Part shown: one piece after another, positions 34,100 to 45,569 of the stretch
Position numbering within the stretch: position 1 is the first letter of the stretch
Layout of the letters: the number at the start of each line of letters is the position of its first letter
Origin: Strobilurus pachycystidiatus
Lineage: Eukaryota; Basidiomycota; Agaricomycetes; Agaricales; Physalacriaceae
Direction: 5' to 3'
Length of the DNA stretch: 64,000 nucleotides
Assembly: GCA_019915135.1 (NCBI GenBank)
Contig: JAHLMK010000021.1
Span: forward strand, 434,001-498,000
Program-made: the position numbers and the translations under genes
Notes under the pieces: model-generated
What the model saw: the letters and a program-made list of their open reading frames with translations, nothing else
The model's database searches: none
What the model was told of the DNA's origin: nothing

Positions 34100-36891
34100 A
34101 TGACTGCCCCCCATCTCTACCCGTACAACAGGATGCCTGCTGCCCCGCTCGCTGGGCCGTCCAAGCGCTATCCCCTCAACAACATCAACCACAATTATGT
34201 ACCCATGCCGCCCAAACTCCCTTCGTCGCCCAAGCCGGCGGAGAAGCCGCCCAAAGTGCCCTCGTCGCCCCCGCTCACCCGCCAGAACAGCAAAAGCGTC
34301 CCGCCGTCGCCGCCCAAAGTGATCACGGACAACATCCACGGCAAATCCTACCAGCGCGTCGACTTCCTCGGCGAGGTACGTCTGATCTGGACGTCGGAAA
34401 TAATTCGCTGCTTACCGGTGGACTTAGGGCGGGTTTGCGAGGGTGTACGAGGTGCGGGATGTCAGAGGGCAGAAGCTGGCCTGCAAGGTCGTCACCAAGA
34501 ACTCGCTCAAGACGAAGAAGGCCAAGACCAAGGTGCGCTGCGTAGTGCTAGCCTGTTCTGCACCCGGTCTCATATTCTGCCTGTAGCTGTACGCCGAAAT
34601 CAGGATCCACAAGATGCTGGACCATCCCAACATTGTCAACTTCATCGACTGCTTCGAAGACGATGACAACGTCTACATGACCCTCGAGCTCTGCATGGGA
34701 GGCTCGCTCATGGACCTCCTGCGCCGCCGCCGACGCTTCACAGAACCCGAAACCCGCTTCTTCATGGTTCAGCTCCTGGGCGCCTGCCACTACATGCACA
34801 CCCACCAGGTCATCCATCGCGATCTCAAACTTGGAAACATATTTCTAGACGCCAATATGAACATCAAAGTCGGTGACTTTGGTCTCGCTGCTCTTATAGA
34901 GAACGAAGGTGAACGCAAGAAGACCATCTGCGGAACCCCCAACTACATTGCCCCCGAGGTCTTGTTTGATACCGCCAACGGACACAGCTACGAAGTAGAC
35001 ACTTGGTCAACGGGCGTCATCCTCTACACACTTATAATTGGACGCCCACCTTTCCAGACGAAAGAAGTCAAAGGCATTTACAGGTAAGCTCTGAGAAAAC
35101 TATGACTGGTGGTTGATTGACGTGCTTGCAGCAAAATCAAGGAGAACGACTACGAATTTCCTCCAGAGCGATCCATATCAGAGGATGCCAAGGAGCTGGT
35201 GACCACCATTCTTGCCTCCGACCCATCGGAACGGCCAACTCTCCATGAAATAGTCGTCCATCCGTTCCTCAGCGAGGGCACCTTCCCTCCGTATATCCCT
35301 CACTCTGCCAATGACGGTATCCCGAACTTCCACCGAATCAACCGTGTCTCAAGCGAAGCCAATTATCGTGAGGTTAAACGCAGAGCTCTACTTGACGAGG
35401 ATCAAATCTCATCTATCGCTCTCCCCAAATCGATCTCTTCGTCGTCCTCGTCTGGTTCTGGTTCTGGCATGCGGAATGTCGCTTCCACTATCGCTCAGCA
35501 GGAGAAGGAGTTCCAGAAGGCAGTGCAACCAGGCTCGCCCATTGCCGCGCTTCTCAACTCCGCGAGGCAGCCTTTGGTCATGAGTACAAATGGAGGTGGC
35601 GCGGTTAGGGAATCCCCGCTCATGCGCAAACTGCAAACAGCTCGGCCAGCCTCGTCACCTCTAGGTCCGGGAAGGCCCGCGGCACGGAAAGGTCTCCATG
35701 GAATTCAGGAGGAGGAGACTGCGCAGCAACTGAGGGAGCGCGCTGGACAGAAGGAGGTGGAGTCGATGAAGACGCGAATCGTCGTTCAGATGGTCGAGAA
35801 AGAGGATTCTTTCGACGAACAAACTCCGCAGCCAGTCGCAGTCACTAGAGCGGTAGGCAATCGCGAAAATCGTCCCCTAGTGAAGCCTCTCGTGAAGCGG
35901 TCCACCGTGGAGCGTATCTCTAGGCCACTCAAGTCTGGGCCTATCATGCCCACTATCTTGCCGGCTCCTCTGGCCATAAGTTCTGAGGAGAAGCACGGTC
36001 AGCAGTTGCGCTTGGGGTTGACCGGTTTTGACGCTGTGGAGTCTGTTCTCGCTGCGGCATTCGAGGCTAAGAACAAAGGGAGGCTGTTCCGCGATCCTCG
36101 AGAGGACCCCCGTCTTCCTTTTTACGAGGAGAAGGTCTTTATCGTTTCTTGGGTCGACTATTGCATAAAGTATGGGATGGGATACGCTCTCTCCGATGGA
36201 AGCGTCGGCGTGCACTTCAACGATAGCTCGACTTTGATCTTGAGCGCCGACAAGCAGTAAGTTGTCCCACGATCTGCTTGTTTCAATCTAATCGGGTTCG
36301 TTATGTAGACATTTCGATTTTCTGGAGCCCAAAAGCCAGGGAACTGTCTACCTCCGCAAGTCTCATGCGGTCAATGATTATCCAGACCCTCTGCGGAGCA
36401 AAGTGTATCTGCTGAAGCACTTTGAGGTGTATATCATGGCTAAGTTGTACGGGCAGTATGACTTCACCTTCGAGGATATAAACCGGACGCGGGGCATGGA
36501 CTGGGTGCAGAAGTATCTTCGCATGAAGAATGTCATTGTCTTCAAGCTGAGCCACGACGTCTTGCAGGTGTGTCATTTCGTCTCCATCACTGTAACTCTC
36601 GGCTAATACGTTATGCTGTAGTTCAACTTCCAAGACCACACGAAAGTCATCTTGTCTTCGCATGGGCTAGTCGTCACCCACATCGACAAGACGTGCCAGA
36701 TGAACAAGTTCACGCTGTACGAGGTTATGGCGAATGCGCTGAAGAACAACGCGGGGTTGAGCGAGGAGAAAGCCAGGATCAATACCAAGCTTGTCGACAA
36801 GCTGAAGTTCTGCTGGGAGGTGCTGGCGAGCATTAGGAACGCCAGTGGAGATGTGGCAGCCATGGAGCAGGCCATGGCGAAGCGTGCGTAG
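34100..36891 (+). CDS. CDC5: Polo-like kinase (Cdc5/Plo1 orthologue)
   Basis: Seven or so exons encode roughly 850 residues starting [17 protein letters not shown]. After a Pro/Ser-rich leader comes the kinase domain. It has the glycine loop [12 protein letters not shown] (split by the first intron), a catalytic loop [14 protein letters not shown], the T-loop [15 protein letters not shown], and HEIVVHPFL at its end. A variable linker of about 250 residues follows. Polo box 1 is recognised by [20 protein letters not shown], and polo box 2 by [15 protein letters not shown]. The His-Lys pair of the phosphopeptide pincer (DHTK) is present. The length fits fungal Cdc5/Plo1. These kinases drive mitotic entry, spindle and septation events at spindle poles and the division site; that role is inferred from orthology. 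All catalytic residues are intact, and the gene stops at 36891. Confidence 0.95.
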
Positions 36892-38348
36892 AGGAGGTCG
36901 ACGATGTTAGGTCGTTGAACTTTAGCCCGAACAGCACGTATCTCCCCTCTCTTTTATTCCTGTTATGCCACGAACCGTCCGATGCCATTTTTATGTAGTA
37001 ACGGCAGTTTTTTATTTGATGCACTTTTTATTTGATGAATACCTGTCGTATTGGTAGGGTACGAGTACAGTAACGCATTGCATGTAAAACTTAGCTTCAA
37101 TTCTATAGCCCAGAGCCTCTGTACTTACGTCATGACCGACTCCGCTTCTTGACCTTGACCTCTCGTTCATCCCACTTTATCTCCCAAGCAAGCCGAGCTC
37201 GCAGTCAACGCGCAAACGCTGGTGCTGTAGAACTTTGCCCAGTGTCATAAATGGCGAGACGGCAAGCCATGGGACCAGTCCTTAGTGATCCTCGAGACAT
37301 GGCACAAGCATCACAAACGAGCAGGCGCGGGCAGAGGCGTCAACGGGGCCGCGATGGCACGTTCGCTGGCTGTGGTGCGACCGGGAGCTCTCTGGGATGT
37401 CATACTGGCTGGATGCTGGCTGGATGGGGTCGGATAACGTTGAGACCGTCGCTCCCTTGACACAAATGACGCGCATGGAGACGCTAGAGTAACTTGACCG
37501 TATTCAGAGTGAGATTAAGATCTATGTACCGCGCAACGGAGGATAGCTTCCAAAGAGTACAGTTCTGTGTGAGCGGGACGTCCCGGGCGACGGCGGGAAA
37601 CTGTCGGGGTGCCAGCCGACATGGTCTACTGCACCTCCTTCGGGACGGTTTGGGCCGTATGGCCCCTAACCAAGGCGAGATCGGTTAGGGGTTTTTCGTT
37701 CGCTTGCGGACACACACGGGCACTGGCAGCTTACCTTCACACCCAGGTTGGTTGGAATGTGGCCACACAAGGGCTTGGATTAGAACGAAGTTCACATTGT
37801 GATTATCTCGCAGCAAAAGGGATCAACGTATAGTAGCAGTAAAGACCGGCTATAAACACAGTTAAACCTCTGGAAAGTGGGGTGAAGGACGTCTTTGCTA
37901 TCTATGAAAGGGAAAAAGAGTGGGTGCCGGCAACTTGGCTCTACAATGGGGAGGTGGAGGATGTCGAGGTGGACCACGGTGGCAATCCGGCGTCAGACGA
38001 TGAGGACTACTACCTCAACAGAGGTTTTGGTTAACCTGCCCGGGCCCCCGGGGGCTTCGTTTGAGATGGAGGTGGTTGCAGTCACTATATTTTGAATATA
38101 TTGTTTCTGCGGTGTTTCAAGACGTTGAACTAAGAATTTATGCTGTTCAAAGACCGGCTAAAAACACGGTTACATCTCTGGAGGGTGGGGTGAGGAACTG
38201 TATGCCCTAACCTATATGGCGGAGGCGGCAACTAGTCTTGTCGTACGTAAGTGCTATAGGGAGGAGGGACACCGCGGGTGTGACTTGCCGGATCACACTT
38301 GTGCGGAACCTATGGGTGCTGTCACTGGCATTCTGTAGAAACTCTTCC

Positions 38349-38379
<31 letters not shown>

Positions 38380-39894
38380 TCATTCCGTCGCCCATTGCTC
38401 CAATGCTGGAATCTGACCCAGCAGCAGGCAAGCTGTCATGGCTCCAAAAACTCTTGACGTTCTCCACTAGAGCCTAGGGGATAATCGTCTACCAGACCCA
38501 AAATACGCTAGTAGCCACTCATCCGTTGCTGTGAGCAATGTTTTCCTTTCTGATATAGAGCTCTTACACGGCTGTTATCAGCTAGCTCCAAGGGTTAGAT
38601 AGAAGGCCGGAACCTTGACATATGATTGGGGAACCGTCGATGACGCATTCTTTCACATCTCCGAACTTGTGCAGAGTGGCGCTTTCAATCAACCCCGTTG
38701 CATGCACACGAGGTTCGTGGAACTTTGAAGTGGACTTCAGTCTTGTAATCGCAGGCTGTCTACCACCCTCGATCTTCAGCGCGAAAGATTCAGGGACTGG
38801 CTCGACTAATGGTCGGCGTTGGGTCGGCGCTTAGCGCTTATCATGAAGGAAGTTCCCGGGATGAGTACCAGCTGTCTTTACCGGAATCGGCGCCACATAC
38901 ACCCATGATACACCGGCTCGGTACGTGACGTAGCCAGCCTGCAGGAAGTATCCACCAGGTCTCCCAGCTTGCTGCTAACCGTGTGCCCCGCGGTCAGCTA
39001 TGGAGCGCAACTTCTACGGCTTCGGATGGACAGCGTAAGTCCTACGGGATTTATCTTTTCCCTCGTAGTTTCTGCACTGAGGATGGGCGACACGACCAAT
39101 CGTATTTTGAGCACAGACAATAGCGCCACCAAGACACGGCTTCCCGCTTTGCGTAATGCTTCACAGCTGCATCTACGCTCATTTCGGTCTCAATGTATTG
39201 ACGGAAAAGCTCGGAAGCGTTGATCTGCGCCTCATGTCGTTCTGAGAATACAGACGACAAAGATCATAGCAGCACCCCACCCCACCTGAGCGGGCGTCGT
39301 GGTTGCTTGCCTTTTACGGGTTGCTTCAATCGCAGTCACCTGCAGGGAGCCGTGGGGATTGATACTTTGATCTCATTCAAAGAGAGGCACGTCCTGATAT
39401 TCACTTATCGTCATACCGTCTAATCAGACCATAAGTAGTGGTGTAACATGTCGTAAGACGCCGCTTGAGCTGCTCTGATGTCTGATGGGGCGGTTACGCT
39501 CCTCGTCACAGGAATAGCTCGCAAGACTTTTGTCCAGTGTAGTGTACTCATCGCGTACCAAAAGCTCGGGCAACGGAACAGTGATTGTAGGTCTTCATTT
39601 CGGAGGTTTGTTTACTTGGACCGCGACTTCCTTCTCTATATGGGTCGCGATTCTTACTCCCAACCGATTGCAGCTCCATACACTATCCCAGGCCACGAGT
39701 ACATCCCAGAAAGTCTCCGAACCACCACAGCTGTGGCACTGACGTTCTCGTACTTGCTGGATCAGCAATGCGACAACCTCGAGGCGGCACGGGATGAATA
39801 GCGTCTCTCAAGAACAGGAAGGCGCTTGCCCGCAGCTATAGATAAAACCTCCGGGATGGGGTATCTTGTGGCTTTCCTTTGAGCACTCGCCCCC
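36892..39894. other. 3-kb gene-poor region with small repeats
   Basis: No convincing gene. It contains a (CAT)10 microsatellite at 38349-38378 and an imperfect direct repeat (aaagaccggcta...tctgga...gtggggtga) at about 37842-37890 and 38148-38195. A 51-codon open segment at 37882-38034 looks protein-like (VKDVFAIYEREKEWVPATW...) and may be a relic exon. The region is probably decayed mobile DNA. Confidence 0.4.
38349..38378. repeat. (CAT)10 microsatellite
   Basis: Ten perfect CAT triplets in a row. In one frame this would read as polyhistidine, but the surrounding frame has no other sign of being coding. Confidence 0.95.
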
Positions 39895-40665
39895 ATGTCC
39901 ACGGCCTCCGGAAAACGCGTCCACTGGATCGACTGCGACCTGATATTAGGGAGTGTAATCTACATTCCCAACCACCGACGCGTCGTGTATCTTAAATCTG
40001 CGCTCAAAGCGTCGTCCTCGTCGTCGTCGCCCAAGCGCACGCAGCCCGAACACCATCCGACATATTCCATCTACGCGCCGTCCTCACCACCGAGTTCCTC
40101 AATCTACAATTCCACTCCGTCCATACCGAAAACCACAAATGCCACCACCAATAGACTCGTCGCCAATGTCCCTCGTCTCACGTCTATATACCGTGACGCG
40201 CCCCCACCATTGACAGCGCCAGTGGAGCCACATCAAAGCCCCACTGCCAGCGTCCCGCGCTTTTCCATACACCGTGCCCTTCGTCTGGGAACATGCACGC
40301 CTCTTGATATGTCATCTTCGTCGAAGCGCCACAACCAATGCCACGAGTACGCATGCCAGCCGCCGCTGCAGAGTATATACCTCCTCGTGGAGACGATTGT
40401 CGGGCGCTTCAATATCGAAGTGCAGCCTCGCCACGGCGAGTTCGTCACTGTGGCGGATGTGTTGTCGAGGACCATGACGGTCCTCCGGGAGAAGTTGGGC
40501 TTGGGGAAGAAGTGCAAGGAGAGTTGCTCATGTGGGGCGTCCGTTAATGCGAATATGGGCGACGGGACATCGTCATCGTATCTTATCGGGCTGACGCCAA
40601 GGTCGTCGGAGGGCGACCAGTCGAAGTGGAGGGTTCATTTGAAGCAGGGCTGGGCCGCTGCTTGA
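39895..40665 (+). CDS. DUF6699-type hypothetical protein
   Basis: A single exon of 256 residues starts MSTASGKRVHWIDCDLI. The N-terminal half is Ser/Pro-rich and probably disordered. The C-terminal half has the DUF6699 pattern: an IHRALRLGTCTPLDM entry, a PPLQSIYLLVETIVGRFNIEV strand pair, and GEFVTVADVLSRTMTVLREKL, which matches the VTVxDVL helix typical of the family. A Cys-rich insertion (CKESCSCG) follows. DUF6699 proteins are common in Agaricomycetes and have no assigned function. An unspliced short segment near 39948 could be an intron, but the frame is open through it. Confidence 0.65.
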   Translation: MSTASGKRVHWIDCDLILGSVIYIPNHRRVVYLKSALKASSSSSSPKRTQPEHHPTYSIYAPSSPPSSSIYNSTPSIPKTTNATTNRLVANVPRLTSIYRDAPPPLTAPVEPHQSPTASVPRFSIHRALRLGTCTPLDMSSSSKRHNQCHEYACQPPLQSIYLLVETIVGRFNIEVQPRHGEFVTVADVLSRTMTVLREKLGLGKKCKESCSCGASVNANMGDGTSSSYLIGLTPRSSEGDQSKWRVHLKQGWAAA

Positions 40666-42080
40666 TTCCTCGTTGATCGAAACACTGTACTGTCTTTTGT
40701 ACTACCATCGCGTTTTCTGGGCTTTCGCCCTAAGTATTGTATACTTTATGTTCCCGGATGTTTGTGTAGCTTCTAGTCTGTCTCTGACCCCCGCTTGTTG
40801 TATAAGTACTGTGGCAATCGATGGAATTGCAAACGATTTATCAAAACTGCTCCTACAATCCAAAAAACTGCTCAACCCGAATGACTCCCTCTTACATTAA
40901 ATGGTACGCTGTTCAAGCCACTGTTGCACTGGCAAAGTGCAAGCCAGTTCTCTCTTGTGCGGGACCCAAAGCTGACAACAATTGATGAAGGCGTGTGGCG
41001 CACATTCTAAGCGCAGGTCCTACCAGCTGTCTCAAAAAAAGAGAGGTCTCAGACCTACGGGTGCTATCGGCTTGCAGAAAAATCCCTATCTCCTTCACGG
41101 CACTATAAACACGGAAGGTGGCATATAGTGTGGCGAGACCCCGTTTCAGAGACACGCGTAGGAGTTCCTCTGCTCACATGGGGAGACTGACGCGGCAATA
41201 ATGTCAAAGTGTGTTGGTGGCGCCTGTCCACCCAGAGACCTAAGCTTGATGCATCGCTGACGGAAGAAGAGAAGGATCGGAAGATGGTGGCAGGCAGAAA
41301 AAGTGTATTGAGATGCCCGCCTCGCCTACGCTTGTACGTATGGTGGAAACAAGTTCCTGCAGCAATGCGTCTTCGACCGCTTCCCTATTCTAGACAAAGA
41401 GTAAACAGATCAAGAGCTGTCGGAAGATTGGCGCCACGAGGCAAGTCTTTGCCGTGAGACGGAGAATTGCGAACGCGTATTGGGAGCCAAAAGCACCACG
41501 TTGATTGACAAGAGCTTGAGTGTCAGAGGCAATAGGATCAGTCACCACAGGCTCTGAGACGCACCGCACTGTGCACCGACTGAAGGCAAGGGCTGTAGAT
41601 TAGTTGAACTCAGAGACGCGTCTTTTTCTGCGCAGTCCGGCGAAAGATTGCCCCAGTTGTAAGCCCGACTGTGAAGGACTGCAGCTAGTAGGGGTAGTGG
41701 TTTACGTGTGCTGGAGGATCCAACTCGCTGGAGAAAGGCAAGAAGCGGAAGAGGGTCTGTTTCTTAGCGCTATTAGAGGGCAATAATGTGGAGATGCATC
41801 CTGGAGCGAGTCAGAGTTCTATTGACCTGTGGTCAATGAGTCCGAGCGTGAGGTGGTAAGACGTGGAAGTTGAGGTTTACTCGAAGCATTGAGTAGCATC
41901 GAGGTCAGACTCACTGTCACCTGTGACATCCCCGACTCGCTCAAAAGGTTATTTCCGTCGGGTCGGAGGTTGCCGATCAAATTATTACTTCACCGCGTCT
42001 TGCTTCCGCTCGCCCATCTGTCTTTCGGCCTCCACGACCGCCTATCGCCCAGGCCGACGATAACACTTGCTTCAGCGGCC
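40666..42080. other. Intergenic, no gene recognised
   Basis: Short frames only (41209-41457 and 41604-41786 plus, 40913-41155 minus). The right end must include the promoter of the GT90 gene. No repeat or transposon protein was recognised. Confidence 0.4.
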
Positions 42081-44183
42081 ATGCTCCACCACCAGCACGG
42101 CTTCTGGCAGCGCAACGGCGGCTTCATTTTCCTCGTCTCCGTCTTCATCTTCTTCCTCCAAGCCGGCCTCTATGCTGGCGACAAAGCGCACTCGGCGTCG
42201 GGCGTCGGCGGCCACAGCAGCTTTGCTTTTAGCTCGGTGCTCCCCACTACCGACCACCCCATACCCCACCTCATAGAACACGCGGAATCACAATACCGGG
42301 AAAAGGTCGCCCGGCAGAGCACGACGCTCAAGGCAGCAGTCGCAGAATATCAGCGGAGATACAAGCGTCCTCCCCCGAAAGACTTCGACAAATGGTGGGA
42401 ATTCGCCCAAAACGCCAATCATGTCATGGTCGACGAATACGACGGCCTTGTGGAAGACCTGGAGCCTTTCTGGGCCCTATCTGGCGAGGAAATTAGACGG
42501 CGGGCTGTGCAGGCAAGTGTCAACAGCGCCGACCAGTGGGAGTTGATACTGACATGACAGCCATTCAGGCCGGCTCATTACCGTCAGTCGACATTGTGCG
42601 GATACGGAACGGGAAAATGTCGCTCATCAACCTTGCTCATGGCTACGAGGACCCAGAAGTTGGCTCACGCGCCCAAGGATTCCGCCACATGACTGAGAAC
42701 ATTCTGCACCTCCTCCCCGACGTGGATATTCCCATCAATGCCTTGGCGGAAGGTCGCGTCATCGTACCATGGGAAGAACGCCAGTACACCAATCTATCTC
42801 ATTCTGACTCTTCTCGTAAGACCGTTTGATACCAATTCCATATCAAGCACTGAATCATTACCCAACAGAGGGCCTTGAATCTGTACTGGGAGGACCCTTC
42901 TATCCTGACTGGCGTGGCGACGGTAACGTTTGGGAGGCAATAAGACGCACTTGTCATCCATCATCACCTGCGCGACGTCTCTTCCACTCAGTACGATCCA
43001 TTTTTACAAGCCATCCTCAACCTGGGAACGACTTCGCTTTCGTATCTCATACATCCTCAAACCTCGACCTTTGTGCTAAACCCCACGCGCACGCGCAACA
43101 GGGCCATCTCTTCTCGGATTACCGCATTATCCCTGCGCTATACCCAATATTCAGCCCCGCCAAGGCCAAAGGATACATGGACATCCGCATTCCCAGCCAC
43201 TATTATTACGGCCACACGAACAGGTACACTTACGGCTGGGATCCCGTGAACATGGAGTTGCGGGATGTCGATGATATGGAGGTCAGATGGGAAGAGAAAG
43301 AAAACAAAATTTTTTGGCGAGGCTCTACCACTGGGGGCGGTAATAGTCCCCCGGGCTATGCGCCGCAATACCACAGGCATCGTTTTCTCAAGATGGTCTC
43401 TAGCACTGACCAGCAGAACAAGACCGTAACCTTCCTCGACCCCGCTGGGGAGAAATACATCTCCGCGCCTGTCTCCATCGAAAAGCTCAACCAAGACATC
43501 ATGGACGTGGCGTTCGTGAAACCCACCAGTGCCAATTTCTACCCAGGAGGCGTGGAGGCGTTGAAGAGCGATCACCGATTTGGTGATGCAGTGCCTTTGG
43601 GGCGCCACTGGGCGTACAAGTACGTTGCAGATCTTGATGGTATGGGGTATTCGGCTCGGTTCATGGCATTCTTGGCGAGTGACTCGGTGCCTATGAAGAG
43701 CACGGTGTATGATGAGTATTATTCTGATTGGATCCAGCCTTGGTAAGCGTCTGTCAACGACAATCTCGTACGCATTATGGTCTGACACCGTAACCTTACA
43801 GGGTGCATTTCATTCCTCTGTCGACGACGTATAAGGAGATATACAACATTTTCTCATATTTCTCGGGGGCGCCTCCATCTGCTCTCGAGGCTGCGTTATC
43901 AACGGGCGTGCTCGATGCGGAGGAAGTGGAGGAGACGACGGCCATGAGGCGTGATCTGTCTGATCCTATGTCGAAAGAGGGGGACAATAGACTCAAACGG
44001 ATAGCAAGAGCAGGGAAGGAATGGAAGAAGAAGATGGGGCGTCCGCAGGACATGGAGGGTGCGTGCTATCATCTGCTGTCCCGACCTCTGTGCTCACTTC
44101 TGACAGTGTATGTGTATCGATTATGTCTAGAGTACGCGCGGCTGTGGGCTGACGACCGGGATGCGATGAGCTATAAGTTATAG
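42081..44183 (+). CDS. GT90/CAP10-family glycosyltransferase
   Basis: Five exons join in frame from the ATG at 42081 (MLHHQHGFWQRNGGF) to the stop at 44183, about 640 residues. It is a type II membrane protein: a short cytosolic tail, one signal-anchor helix (FIFLVSVFIFFLQAGLYAG), then a lumenal domain. The CAP10 domain shows YKRPPPKDFDKWWEFA near its start and KIFWRGSTTGGGN (the conserved WRGSTTG nucleotide-sugar region). It also has YKYVADLDGMGYSARFMAFLASDS with the YxxxxDGxGxSxR block, and WIQPWVHFIPLSTTYKEIYN. GT90 enzymes include Cryptococcus Cap10 and animal Rumi/POGLUT xylosyl- or glucosyltransferases of the Golgi or ER. Donor and acceptor are not determinable here. The second intron's donor is weak (A|GTGTCA), but homology demands the join. 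Confidence 0.87.
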
Positions 44184-45569
44184 CTCTAGATTGGGTGTGG
44201 TGGGGACATTTTGCATCGCTAAGCTTTCATGAGGACGTTATATTTATTCATATCACCGGCTTAATTCATACGCATACTGACTGCATTTGTACCTATAGAC
44301 TTGGACATGTATCGGTCCTACAGATTGTCGAGCTTGTCCTTCAGTCTTCCACCGAATCGTGCTCTCCAAAGCGTTTGACATTCCGCATTTTCACGCCCTC
44401 CGTCACAAGCCGCTGGTTATATCGCGCCCGATGGTCCTCACTTTGCGAACGTGATACTGTTAGGCGCGGACACGAATAGCGAATTTGGGGAGGCCATAGT
44501 CGGCATATAGGGTGATGTTAAATGAACAGCATTATAGCCCTAAGCCGACCGGCCATGCAGCACGCCGCGTACTAGGGTTATTGCGTGGTTCGTGGCAACT
44601 TACCTAAATACGTAGCGCCGTGTCGCTCTCTGTTGAATCTCTCCCGAAACCCTCCAGGTGATCCTTCCGTTTTACATGGAGAGGCACACGGCGGCAAATA
44701 ATTTAGTGGCGCCAGTCACTATAGCAGCTAGCTTCGCTCTCATTGACAGTGTCCGCGAAACTAGTCCGAAAGTTTTAACTCAACGCGCTCCGTCGCGAAT
44801 TTGCTGGCCTCGCGTCATCGTCGTCAGCATTGAGCATCAACGCCATGAAGAGAAGGACGTGACGACGTAGTACACATCATACTCAAACTGGATAGGTCGC
44901 GATTCCTAAATGCGGTGGCGCACTTGTTGAGCACTACGGACAGAGCGGTAGCAGTTGCAGGCGGCTTGGCAAGCTATGATAAACTATAAGCTCGACATTG
45001 CTGCTGAGGAAGAGCAGTTCGATACGCGACTCGCGTCTAGATTATTGTTTCTTTCATCTAACAACCCAACTGATAGTATGGACCTGTCCGCATCCCAAAT
45101 CGCTTTTTCGTCGGTTTGTATCAATATGACGCCATTGACAGATGAGATGCTGGTCGCCGCTCCGGAACCAGAAAAGACCACCAAAGAGCATGGGTGTGTT
45201 TCTCTCCTAAAGCCTTTGTCGTTCTTCACGCCTCGTCTGACGAATTGTAAAAGCCACGGCTGCGAAACCATCACTCATTCTATCCGCACTCACTTCGCGC
45301 CTGACAGGATGTCCCGAATCGAAGCGCGGTATACCATCATCAAAGAACGCGCCGCAGAAGTTCGTCAAAAGATCATCGCATCCAACCTTTTCTTCCCATA
45401 CCCATACCACACCGGCGGGTGACTTCCGCGGAATCTTCTGTAAGGTCGTCAAGAATGAGGCGGCACAGACAGCACTCGTGATTATACACTCTCATAGATT
45501 TGGACAGTAATTCGTTCAATACAGATTGTCAAGAATGTTCTTCCCACTCCCCCGATCGTGCCTTCACCT
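44184..45569. other. Intergenic with a paralog relic and a weak ORF
   Basis: Between the GT90 gene and the minus-strand gene at 45570. On the minus strand, about 44470-44330 reads VTEGVKMRNVKRFGEHDSVED, resembling the C-terminal tail KGVKAKWRRDSVEEE of the adjacent gene, so it is probably a decayed extra 3' end. A plus-strand frame at about 44977-45422 (MINYKLDIAAEEEQ...) has no recognisable domain and remains doubtful. Confidence 0.4.

Noticed and set aside
38238..38477. Polyhistidine protein (10 consecutive His)
   Set aside because: It is a CAT microsatellite read in one frame; the flanking frame has no other coding features.
44955..45422. 155-codon ORF as a real gene
   Set aside because: No recognisable domain, an uncertain start, and possible intron-like sequence inside. 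It was left as a doubtful frame within the intergenic entry.
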